Positions 32,448 through 38,370 of a stretch of DNA of 42,895 bases are shown here, in pieces. Below the pieces are notes generated by a model that saw only the letters and a list, made by a program, of their open reading frames with translations, was not told the origin of the DNA and ran no database searches. Within the stretch, counting starts at the first letter, position 1. Each line of letters begins with the position of its first letter. The translations under genes were made by a program, and so were the position numbers. The stretch is taken from positions 1 to 42,895 of IMG/VR virus record IMGVR_UViG_3300025154_000187; one strand, given 5' to 3'. The DNA comes from a virus.

Positions 32448-32903
32448 CTAATTATTAACTGGGAAGTGAATAAACATGTGTACGCTGCTTGTATGTCTAT
32501 GTCTAAGCATTACTTCGCCGCCGTTAGAATCATTGCCTAACGATGTGTTTCCTTCAATTGTATTGAAGTAATTATCTACATTGAAATATTTAAAAATACC
32601 TACATGGTCATAATGTCCGTCTTTATTCCAGTCAAACACTACAATATCACCTTCTTTTGGCTCACTAACTATTAGGTTATGTTTTTTTGCATAATCAATT
32701 AAAGTTTGCACACCTGCGAAACCATTAGTAAAACCAATTGGAGGGAGTTGTTTCCCAGCAAAGGCATAACACCAACTAACAAATATACCACACCATGCAA
32801 CGCCATCCCACCCGAACCACTCGCCATATTTAGTTTTATTACTATTTTTAGGACATTCTTTAGTTCCTATCTCTTTTTCTGCTACTTCAATTATTTTATT
32901 CAT
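32448..32903 (-). CDS. Endolysin with CHAP domain, 151 aa (only reverse-strand gene)
   Basis: DGVAWCGIFVSWCYAF carries the nucleophile Cys38, YDHVGIFKYF the His at 100, and TIEGNTSLGND the acidic/Asn residue about 117-119, the catalytic triad order of CHAP amidase/endopeptidases. PKEGDIVVFDWNKDG is the usual G-D-ixxF strand before it. At 151 aa it is a compact single-domain lysin, with no signal peptide, so the holin at 28270 would release it. It is transcribed against all other genes, behind its own promoter at 32917-32924. Confidence 0.82.
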   Translation of the reverse strand: MNKIIEVAEKEIGTKECPKNSNKTKYGEWFGWDGVAWCGIFVSWCYAFAGKQLPPIGFTNGFAGVQTLIDYAKKHNLIVSEPKEGDIVVFDWNKDGHYDHVGIFKYFNVDNYFNTIEGNTSLGNDSNGGEVMLRHRHTSSVHMFIHFPVNN

Positions 32904-32916
32904 ATTGTTTTTTCGG

Positions 32917-32924
32917 CAAAATTA
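32917..32924 (-). promoter_or_regulatory. Endolysin promoter, reverse strand
   Basis: Reading on the minus strand, TAATTTTG (complement of CAAAATTA at 32917-32924) is a full match to the -7 consensus, 13 bases before the endolysin ATG (32903). A run of T opposite 32945-32950 may act as the -33 element. It diverges from operator module 3, whose palindrome is 63 bases away. Confidence 0.6.
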
Positions 32925-32986
32925 ATAATAATTTTTTAAATATGCTAAAAAACATAATTATCTAACATATAAAAAATATCAAATAC

Positions 32987-33030
32987 ATGACAAATATCAT
33001 AGATTAAAATAGAATCATGTATTACTTTTG
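32987..33030 (+). promoter_or_regulatory. Operator-promoter module 3
   Basis: ATGACAAATATCAT at 32987-33000, 22 bp, then the -7 box TACTTTTG at 33023-33030, followed by TAGCATA (similar to module 1's TTGCATA). Drives the run of small genes starting at 33075. Located in the divergent interval between these genes and the reverse-strand endolysin. Confidence 0.82.
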
Positions 33031-33074
33031 TAGCATATTTTTTTTAACAATTTAATAATTTAATAAGTAGTAAA

Positions 33075-33413
33075 ATGAATACAATTAATACAATAAAAGA
33101 AAATATAATTGATTATTTAAATAATGAATTAATTAATTATAATGAAAAAGATATTGATAAATTAATCAATAATATTAAATTAAGTATTAGAAAGGATTTT
33201 TTTAAAAATATTCATACTTTGAAAATAAAAAGTATTAATATTAATAAGTTTAAAATTTATAATAATATTAAATTAAAAGACGATGTTCTTGTCTATACTA
33301 ATGATGAGGGTATTAAATCATATATATTTATATATGAGCTAAGATTATCTGATATAATAGAGATAAATAATAAACCATTTATTTATAATAAAGATATAAG
33401 TTTAATTCAATAA
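33075..33413 (+). CDS. Hypothetical 112-aa protein under operator module 3
   Basis: An Ile/Asn/Lys-rich protein, predicted helical at the start (TIKENIIDYLNNELINYNEK) and beta at the end (LKDDVLVYTNDEGIKSYIFI). No family recognised. Extreme A+T codon use. It is the first gene of a series of short overlapping genes up to 34816. Confidence 0.5.
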   Translation: MNTINTIKENIIDYLNNELINYNEKDIDKLINNIKLSIRKDFFKNIHTLKIKSININKFKIYNNIKLKDDVLVYTNDEGIKSYIFIYELRLSDIIEINNKPFIYNKDISLIQ

Positions 33414-33422
33414 GTAAAAAAT

Positions 33423-33602
33423 ATGTATAAGTATTTAGAAATCGTAAAAGATGATACAAACGAAGTAGTATCAAGAATGGACGTTACGGACAAATCGGAA
33501 CGTCAAATAGACAAAATATGGGACGGTGCGAGTATCAATCTTAACCATGATGATTATTCATTGCAATTAAATGAATGTGAAACAAAATTTGATAAAATTT
33601 AA
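33423..33602 (+). CDS. Small hypothetical protein, 59 aa
   Basis: MYKYLEIVKDDTNEVVSRMD followed by VTDKSERQIDKIWDGASINL is a small acidic alpha/beta protein; the strand-helix layout and the WDGASINLN segment are seen in short phage proteins of Bacteroidetes, without function. It follows the preceding gene after 9 bases and a clean A-rich leader (AAGTAAAAAAT). Confidence 0.55.
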   Translation: MYKYLEIVKDDTNEVVSRMDVTDKSERQIDKIWDGASINLNHDDYSLQLNECETKFDKI

Positions 33603-33613
33603 TAAGGAAAAAG

Positions 33614-33811
33614 ATGAAAGAACAATTAAAAGAAATAATAGGATTATTTTATGATTTACAACAAACCAAAAATATAGGATTTCAAATATTAGACGAAAAG
33701 ACATTTGATATTGCGTATTTTAGCGGAAACAAATGTACGGAAGTAATCACATTTGATATTAACGAAAAGGGATTAAACGATTGTATATTATATTTAAAAA
33801 GCCAACTATGA
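33614..33811 (+). CDS. Small hypothetical protein, 65 aa
   Basis: MKEQLKEIIGLFYDLQQTKN then IGFQILDEKTFDIAYFSG suggests one helix and a few strands. No motif or membrane segment. AAGGAAAAAG just upstream of the ATG is a possible weak ribosome site. It overlaps the next gene by an ATGA. Confidence 0.5.
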   Translation: MKEQLKEIIGLFYDLQQTKNIGFQILDEKTFDIAYFSGNKCTEVITFDINEKGLNDCILYLKSQL

Positions 33812-34089
33812 TAGATATTACCGATAAGTTAATTGAAGCTCTAAAAAAGAGCAAAGAAATACACGACTTTATCAAAGGAATTATGTATGATAAAACATAT
33901 AAAGCCGTAGAAATATGCGAATATAATCTAACTATTGTATTCACAATTGAATACCATTTAACAGTTAATAAAGATGACAATTTAGAAGTTGATTACTGCG
34001 AAAATCACAAATTAGACGTGTGGAACGAAAGTTCAGATTTGACAAATAATTATATATATAACATTAACAAAATAATAGAATCATTATGA
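33808..34089 (+). CDS. Hypothetical 93-aa protein
   Basis: The start is ATG 33808 (MIDITDKLIEALKKSKEIHD), sharing ATGA with the stop of the preceding gene; an in-frame ATA/TTG-initiated extension to 33781 overlaps it and is unlikely. The middle (KAVEICEYNLTIVFTIEYHL) is beta-rich and the end acidic. No family recognised. It is coupled to a Cys-rich mini-protein downstream. Confidence 0.5.
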   Translation: MIDITDKLIEALKKSKEIHDFIKGIMYDKTYKAVEICEYNLTIVFTIEYHLTVNKDDNLEVDYCENHKLDVWNESSDLTNNYIYNINKIIESL

Positions 34090-34223
34090 AAGAATTAAAA
34101 AATTGTAAACACCCAGAAAACACAATCTGCACATGTTGTAATGATTGTTTAAAAGAAAACATTAAAAAGGCAAAGTTCAGAGTTACTTTGCAAAGTAATA
34201 TTAATAAATTTTTAAATAAATAG
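34086..34223 (+). CDS. Cys-rich mini-protein, 45 aa (probable zinc knuckle)
   Basis: MKELKNCKHPENTICTCCND then CLKENIKKAKFRV contains five Cys residues and a His (CKH...CTCC..C) in the first 21 residues, a likely zinc knuckle with a basic tail. ATGA overlap with the upstream stop. Small Cys-rich phage proteins may bind host RNA polymerase or nucleases; no evidence decides this. Confidence 0.55.
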   Translation: MKELKNCKHPENTICTCCNDCLKENIKKAKFRVTLQSNINKFLNK

Positions 34224-34226
34224 TAT

Positions 34227-34667
34227 ATGATAGAAGTAAAATTTAGAGGAAAAATAAAATATAACGGCAATTATTTGTTTTCTGGCGATTGGGCTTTCGG
34301 TAGTTTGATTTTGAAATCAAAAGGAGCATTTATATATGTCATAGAAAAAGATAATTTTGATAATATTATAAGAGAATATGAGGTTGAAGTTATCCCTGAA
34401 TCAGTCGAACAGTTTACAGGTTTGAAAGATAAAAATGAAGTTGAAATATTTGAAAAGCAAATATTTAAATTTAAGTTTTTAAAAGAACTTCATAATCCAA
34501 TTGAATTAACAGGATATTTTACATTTGGAGAAGATTTATCATTTGAAATTGATGTATTGAAAAATAAAGAGTATATATGTTTGAAATATATTAGTAATGG
34601 TGTATTTTATGATTTTGAATTAACTGGAGAAAATGCTTTTGACAACCCTGAATTACTTAATAAATGA
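34227..34667 (+). CDS. YopX-family phage protein, 146 aa
   Basis: MIEVKFRGKIKYNGNYLFSG, then WAFGSLILKSKGAFIYVIEK and VIPESVEQFTGLKDKNEVEI with FEKQIF, matches the YopX pattern (FRGK, WxxGsL, PeSVxQFTGLkDKnxxeIFexDI). YopX proteins are widespread in Firmicutes and Bacteroidetes phages and prophages, function unknown. It is between two Cys-containing mini-genes and overlaps the second by an ATGA. Confidence 0.75.
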   Translation: MIEVKFRGKIKYNGNYLFSGDWAFGSLILKSKGAFIYVIEKDNFDNIIREYEVEVIPESVEQFTGLKDKNEVEIFEKQIFKFKFLKELHNPIELTGYFTFGEDLSFEIDVLKNKEYICLKYISNGVFYDFELTGENAFDNPELLNK

Positions 34668-34816
34668 AAACACATTTAATAAAAAATAAAAGAATATTAG
34701 ATATGGATGTAACGAAAACCAAATGTGGTTTGCGTGGTGGTGATTTATTAAGAACTGAAAATATTAAAAAAGTAACATGTAAAAATTGTCTAAGGAAAAA
34801 GAATAGGTGTTTTTAA
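34664..34816 (+). CDS. Small protein with TCxxCL knuckle, 50 aa
   Basis: The protein includes KTKCGLRGGDLL and VTCKNCLRKKNRC, so Cys at three regions may bind zinc, and the C-terminus is strongly basic. Short TCxxCL proteins recur in phages. ATGA coupling to YopX-like gene. The last gene before operator module 4. Confidence 0.5.
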   Translation: MKTHLIKNKRILDMDVTKTKCGLRGGDLLRTENIKKVTCKNCLRKKNRCF

Positions 34817-34828
34817 ACATATTTCTAT

Positions 34829-34872
34829 ATGATAAAAATCATGTTTAAATCAAATTTAAAGTAGTTACTTCG
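34829..34872 (+). promoter_or_regulatory. Operator-promoter module 4
   Basis: ATGATAAAAATCAT at 34829-34842, 22 bp, then TTACTTCG at 34865-34872 in the -7 position, a poorer match to TAnnTTTG than the other modules, consistent with dependence on an activator. The initial transcribed region GCAGAGTAAAATTGAGTAA is close to that of module 5. Drives the recombination genes. Confidence 0.8.
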
Positions 34873-34934
34873 CAGAGTAAAATTGAGTAAGCCTAATCTC
34901 ATTAAAATTAGGCGAAATTTAAATATAAGTAAAA

Positions 34935-35072
34935 ATGAAAAAAATTACAGAATTAACAGAGTTAGAAATATTGAATCTAACAGAAGAAGAAATCGCATTA
35001 AATTTCTTAAATAAAGCATACGGGTTAACCGAAGAAGAAAAAACTTTTGTTTTAGAAAATTACAATAAATGA
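34935..35072 (+). CDS. Small acidic hypothetical protein, 45 aa
   Basis: MKKITELTELEILNLTEEEI then ALNFLNKAYGLTEEEKTF is a predicted helical protein without Cys. First gene of the operator 4 transcript, ahead of the annealing protein gene. ATG overlaps a second mini-frame at 35069. Function unknown. Confidence 0.5.
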   Translation: MKKITELTELEILNLTEEEIALNFLNKAYGLTEEEKTFVLENYNK

Positions 35073-35134
35073 TTATCAACAAATTTCAAGAAACCAAAGC
35101 AACAGAGGAAGTAAAACGCCTCTTTGCTTTATAA
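35069..35134 (+). CDS. Possible 21-aa peptide overlapping a hairpin
   Basis: ATG 35069 overlaps the preceding TGA and encodes MIINKFQETKATEEVKRLFAL, ending at 35134. Its codons lie on a strong hairpin (35096-35130), so translation could control the structure, or the frame may be incidental. Confidence 0.3.
   Translation: MIINKFQETKATEEVKRLFAL
35096..35130 (+). repeat. Strong hairpin upstream of the annealing protein gene
   Basis: AAAGCAA-c-AGAGG (35096-35108) pairs with CCTCT-TTGCTTT (35119-35130), 12 base pairs with one bulge and a 10-base loop. No U-tract follows, so it is not a classical terminator. It lies 28 bases before the SSAP start codon and overlaps a mini-ORF, and could be an attenuator, RNA-stability element or RNase site. 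Confidence 0.6.
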
Positions 35135-35158
35135 ATAGTAACAATTAATATTAAATAA

Positions 35159-35836
35159 ATGGAAAATAAAACTTTACTACCAAAATTAGCAAATTTATAT
35201 GAAGACAATATTGAACTTGCGTATAAAAATGATCAGTTCAATGTTTTGATGAATCAAAACCCAAAGCCTGAATGGGTAAAAATAAATGAATATGCAAATA
35301 ATTCAAAGTATATTCCAATAGGAATTATCGAAACATTATTGAGCAAAGTATTTAAATCATGGTATCCTGAAATAATAAGGGAAGGGGTGGCTTTTAATGG
35401 TGTGTATGTTGTAATAAGATTGCATTGTTTAGACTTAATGACAAATGAATGGAAACAATATGATGGGATAGGAGCAGTGGAATTACAGGTTAAAAAAGGC
35501 TCAAGTCCTGCCGAACTTCAGAACTTAAATAAAGGTGCTATTATGATGGCTTTCCCTATGGCAAAAAGCTATGCAATTAAGGATGCAGCTGAACATATCG
35601 GAAAATTATTTGGACGTGATTTAAATAGAAAGGATACTATGTTGTTTGAAGCAGATAAATCAATTATCAATTCAATTGATGGTATAAATGATGCAAAAGA
35701 AAAAAATAGAATTATTGATTTTATAAACAAAGCTACTTCACCTGAGCAGTTACAGCAAATTTCAGAAGATATACTTTTGAAATATAATTTAGTAGATTTA
35801 AAATGTGATAAATTAAGTGAATTAATAACAGAATAA
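35159..35836 (+). CDS. Putative single-strand annealing protein (Rad52/Erf-like), 225 aa
   Basis: The sequence EIIREGVAFNGVYVVIRLHC, KQYDGIGAVELQVKKGSSPA and MAKSYAIKDAAEHIGKLFGR resembles the strand-helix core of phage annealing proteins of the Rad52/Sak and Erf/Red-beta superfamily; the AxxDAxxxxGxxFGxxL helix is the common signature. It anneals complementary ssDNA in recombination-dependent replication. The next gene is an exonuclease of the lambda/YqaJ kind, the partner usually found with such proteins. Family assignment by pattern, not by search. Confidence 0.65.
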   Translation: MENKTLLPKLANLYEDNIELAYKNDQFNVLMNQNPKPEWVKINEYANNSKYIPIGIIETLLSKVFKSWYPEIIREGVAFNGVYVVIRLHCLDLMTNEWKQYDGIGAVELQVKKGSSPAELQNLNKGAIMMAFPMAKSYAIKDAAEHIGKLFGRDLNRKDTMLFEADKSIINSIDGINDAKEKNRIIDFINKATSPEQLQQISEDILLKYNLVDLKCDKLSELITE

Positions 35837-35838
35837 AT

Positions 35839-36531
35839 ATGGATGAAATATTAATTAGAGCAAGTCAGGCTCATAAAATAATGACAGAACCAAAACTAAA
35901 ATCTGACAAAGAGGCGGGTTTGCTTGGTGAAACATCAAAAACTTATATAAAAGAATTATTTTTATATAATGAATTTGGATATAAAGAGCCTTTGTACACA
36001 CCTCAAATTATGAAAGGTCAGTTATGTGAGCAAGACAGCATGGCATTAGTTCAGGAGGTTTTAGGTGGCGAATTTCGTACTAAATGCAACGAAAAAAAGA
36101 GTAACGAATTTATTTGCGGAACTCCCGATGTTGTTTTAAAAGAAAGTGATTACATTGAAGATATCAAAACAAGCTGGGATATTAAAACATTTTTTAATGC
36201 AGAGCTTGAAAAATCTTATTACTGGCAGGGACAATGTTATATGGCTTTATTTGGCAAAACAAAATATCGTTTAATTTATTGTTTGGTGCAAACACCTGAA
36301 GAGTTAGTTCGTGAAGAAATAAAGAAATACTTTTTTAAGTTTGGATGCGATGAAATGAATGAGGATTATATTACTGTTGAAAATCAAATCACTCAAAATT
36401 TTGACATTTCAAAAATAGAACCTAAAAAACGTTTAAGGATATTTGAATTTGATTACAACCAGTCAGATATTGATAAACTTTATTTGCAGGTTAAAAAAGC
36501 ACGTGAGTATTATAAAACTCTTAAACTTTAA
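35839..36531 (+). CDS. YqaJ/lambda-type exonuclease, 230 aa
   Basis: FICGTPDVVL (D97 in the GTPD motif), IEDIKTSWD (D108, K110) and YYWQGQCYMALFG (127-139) form the G-T-P-D, (D/E)-x-K and Q-x-x-x-Y motifs of the YqaJ/lambda Exo nuclease fold. The N-terminal RASQAHKIM and LLGETSKTYIKEL fit the family's start. It resects DNA ends for the annealing protein encoded 2 bases upstream. Confidence 0.82.
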   Translation: MDEILIRASQAHKIMTEPKLKSDKEAGLLGETSKTYIKELFLYNEFGYKEPLYTPQIMKGQLCEQDSMALVQEVLGGEFRTKCNEKKSNEFICGTPDVVLKESDYIEDIKTSWDIKTFFNAELEKSYYWQGQCYMALFGKTKYRLIYCLVQTPEELVREEIKKYFFKFGCDEMNEDYITVENQITQNFDISKIEPKKRLRIFEFDYNQSDIDKLYLQVKKAREYYKTLKL

Positions 36532-36534
36532 TTT

Positions 36535-36690
36535 ATGTTAGAGCTAATAAAACTAAAATATGATATTAATGAGCTTTTGGAATCATTAAAACTCAGAAAT
36601 ACATTTTTAAAATTAAATAATGTTTCAAAGGAGGAAATTGAAGCAAACGAAAAGGTGATAGATAAATTAGAATTAATAATAAAATTTTAA
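36535..36690 (+). CDS. Small coiled-coil protein, 51 aa
   Basis: MLELIKLKYDINELLESLKL ... SKEEIEANEKVIDKLEL is a long amphipathic helix or coiled coil. No motif. It follows the exonuclease by 3 bases and precedes a zinc-finger gene. Function unknown; may be a regulator of its neighbours. Confidence 0.5.
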   Translation: MLELIKLKYDINELLESLKLRNTFLKLNNVSKEEIEANEKVIDKLELIIKF

Positions 36691-36694
36691 TATT

Positions 36695-37240
36695 ATGGAA
36701 ATAAAAATATGCAAGTGCTGTAAAAAAGAGTTACAGGCAACTAAAGATAATTTTTATGTTCAGAAAAGAGGTAAATATGGAGTAAAGGCAATTTGTAAAA
36801 TATGCGAAAATATAAGACAAAAACAATATAGATTAAAACCAGAATACAGAGAAAAGCATAGAATTCAAGCTAAAAATTGGAGGAAAAATAATCCAGAAAA
36901 GGCATTAGAAATAAACAGAAAATCATTTAATAAAAGAAGACATATATATAATGAAAAAAGAAAACATAGATACCATAATGATATGGAATACAAGTTAAAT
37001 AAAGATATTAAAAATAAAATTTATAGACAATCAGAGAAAGGTCAATTAATGCTACATAAAGATAAAAATATTACAAATTCAATAGAAAGGAGCAAAAACA
37101 ATAGGGCAAATTTATCAAAATGTTATATAGCTCAATTGAATAAAATTAGAGTAAAAGACATGAATAATGATGAATATGAAATAAAAAAAACAATCATAGA
37201 ATTAAAAAGAGAATTAAATATTAAAAATAATAAATTTTAA
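36695..37240 (+). CDS. Zinc-finger protein of HNH-like family, 181 aa
   Basis: CKCCKKELQATKDNFYVQKR and AICKICENIRQKQYR make a zinc-ribbon (CxCC...CxxC) followed by a Lys/Arg/Asn-rich helical repeat (NNPEKALEINRKSFNKRR). This layout is frequent in phage HNH-type or zinc-ribbon proteins of the KxCxxCxxxLP...FY...Y...CKxC kind, but no HNH catalytic residues are visible. Nucleic-acid binding is likely. Confidence 0.6.
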   Translation: MEIKICKCCKKELQATKDNFYVQKRGKYGVKAICKICENIRQKQYRLKPEYREKHRIQAKNWRKNNPEKALEINRKSFNKRRHIYNEKRKHRYHNDMEYKLNKDIKNKIYRQSEKGQLMLHKDKNITNSIERSKNNRANLSKCYIAQLNKIRVKDMNNDEYEIKKTIIELKRELNIKNNKF

Positions 37241-37243
37241 AAG

Positions 37244-37459
37244 ATGGAAAGAGATTTAAATTTTGAAGTAAAAACCAGCATCGATTTAAATAAAATGCTT
37301 ACAGGTTTATTAATGGACGTAAGAAGAGGCGAAGTAGATTACGAAAAAGCAAAGGCAATAACTTTAGTTGCAGATAAAATAAATAAAAATAATGTTAATG
37401 CTTTAGAATATAAAAGAATAACTAAGCATAATAATAATTTATCATTTTTTGAAGAATAA
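37244..37459 (+). CDS. Small conserved phage protein, 71 aa
   Basis: MERDLNFEVKTSIDLNKMLT followed by LMDVRRGEVDYEKAKAITLV and ADKINK is a helical protein. I recall a short helical protein of this pattern (LLxxMxdvrxGxidxxxAkxivxladkI) in many phage replication regions, with no known role. It follows the zinc-finger gene by 3 bases. Confidence 0.55.
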   Translation: MERDLNFEVKTSIDLNKMLTGLLMDVRRGEVDYEKAKAITLVADKINKNNVNALEYKRITKHNNNLSFFEE

Positions 37460-37483
37460 AATTTTAAAATAAACCTCAAAATA

Positions 37484-37515
37484 TTTTTTTAATTAAAAAA
37501 TAGATATTATCTTTG
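37484..37515 (+). promoter_or_regulatory. Bacteroidetes-type promoter upstream of a leader terminator
   Basis: A perfect -7 box TATCTTTG at 37508-37515, with a T-rich -33 region (TTTT at 37485-37488) 19-20 bases upstream. Transcription begins about 37521 and meets a terminator at 37588-37637 ahead of the replication genes, giving a transcript of about 110-120 nt if terminated. Confidence 0.6.
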
Positions 37516-37538
37516 TGCCGAAATAAAAAATATATTGT

Positions 37539-37664
37539 ATGCAAACAATCTTAGATTTCACTTTATTAAAATATACCAATATTAATTGGGGAGTTTTTGG
37601 CAGCCTGCATACCTGCATATTTCACTCCCCTTTTTTTATTGGATTTTTATTATATTATGAATAA
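37539..37664 (+). CDS. Possible leader ORF, 41 aa, spanning the terminator
   Basis: ATG 37539 opens MQTILDFTLLKYTNINWGVF and the frame crosses the whole terminator stem-loop, ending at 37664 just inside the next gene's start (37657). A ribosome translating it would block the stem. This is the geometry of a leader-peptide attenuator, but the peptide has no run of any one amino acid that would give a sensing role, so it may be fortuitous. Confidence 0.3.
   Translation: MQTILDFTLLKYTNINWGVFGSLHTCIFHSPFFIGFLLYYE
37588..37637 (+). terminator. Intrinsic terminator / attenuator before the replication genes
   Basis: GGGGAGT (37588-37594) pairs with ACTCCCC (37624-37630), followed by seven T. The 29-base loop contains a smaller nested hairpin (TGCA-TACC-TGCA). 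It lies between the promoter at 37508 and the genes at 37657-40055, so read-through must be possible for them to be expressed from here. Confidence 0.78.
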
Positions 37665-37821
37665 AAACAAAGAAATTAAACACAAATTTTGCGACTTTTT
37701 CACAAGTAAAATAATCAGAAAAATAGATAAGCAAAACAATACTGATGTTATTAATATGCCACTTCCACAGATAAAAGGGTACTTAAAGTGTGCTAAAGTT
37801 TCACAATATAAAGATAAATAA
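37657..37821 (+). CDS. Small hypothetical protein, 54 aa
   Basis: The start is ATG 37657 (MNKNKEIKHKFCDFFTSKII). A longer in-frame version to 37597 would begin inside the terminator and is unlikely. The rest reads DVINMPLPQIKGYLKCAKVS. It resembles short HTH-like or replication-associated helical peptides, but no family is assigned. It abuts the next gene. Confidence 0.5.
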   Translation: MNKNKEIKHKFCDFFTSKIIRKIDKQNNTDVINMPLPQIKGYLKCAKVSQYKDK

Positions 37822-38370
37822 ATGAGAGATTCAACAATTATTTATCGTAGTTTTTATGAAGCAATAAAAGAATTGCCTAAAAAAAATCAAGCTGACCTAT
37901 GGGAAGCTATATTTGAATACTCATTAAATTTTAATGAAATTAAATTAATTGGTATTTCTGAAACAGTTTTTAAATTAATAAAACCGCAACTTGATTCTAA
38001 CATAAAAAAATATAAAGATGGTTGCAAAGGCAAAGAGTATGGTATTCAGGGAGGTAGACCAAAAAAAAATAACCCCACAAGAACCCCACAGAAACCCCAC
38101 AAGAACCCCACAGAAACCCCTAATGATAATGATAATGATAATGTAAATTATAATGTAAATGAAAATGTAAATGTAAATATTAATGACGTTATAAAATATT
38201 TTTCTTTAAAAGGATATACAAAAGAATCTGCAATAAAATTTTATAATTATTATGAAGCTGCAAACTGGATTAATAAAGATGGCAAAGAAGTTAAAAACTG
38301 GAAATTAACAGCAGTTCAAGTTTGGTTTAAGCCAGAAAATGAAAAACCTAAAAGTAAATTTCAACCATAA
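37822..38370 (+). CDS. Replication-initiator-like protein (DUF6291-type), 182 aa
   Basis: The N-terminal MRDSTIIYRSFYEAIKELPK then NQADLWEAIFEYSLNF is the DUF6291-like domain of Bacteroidetes phages. A Gly/Lys/Pro/Asn-rich linker (GGRPKKNNPTRTP, NPTETPNDNDND) follows, then a C-terminal helix-rich domain (IKYFSLKGYTKESAIKFYNY) as in DnaD-like or helicase-loading proteins. It lies directly before the primase-helicase. The linker DNA holds iteron-like repeats (38071-38120). The replication role is inferred. Confidence 0.6.
   Translation: MRDSTIIYRSFYEAIKELPKKNQADLWEAIFEYSLNFNEIKLIGISETVFKLIKPQLDSNIKKYKDGCKGKEYGIQGGRPKKNNPTRTPQKPHKNPTETPNDNDNDNVNYNVNENVNVNINDVIKYFSLKGYTKESAIKFYNYYEAANWINKDGKEVKNWKLTAVQVWFKPENEKPKSKFQP
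38071..38185 (+). other. Candidate replication origin: tandem 11-bp iterons and A+T-rich tract
   Basis: Four and a half tandem copies of an 11-bp unit AACCCCACARR run from 38071 to 38120 (units at 38071, 38082, 38093, 38104 and a partial at 38115), roughly one helical turn apart. They are immediately followed by an A+T-rich repeat tract (TAATGATAATGATAATG... to about 38185). Iterons plus an unwinding element inside an initiator-like gene is the layout of the lambda O/ori region. Because 11 is not a multiple of 3, protein selection does not explain the DNA periodicity. Confidence 0.6.

Noticed and set aside
32426-32449. AGTATTA/TAATACT inverted repeat between RusA and the endolysin
   Set aside because: Perfect 7-bp stem but no U-tract on either strand; weak as a bidirectional terminator, so not listed as one.
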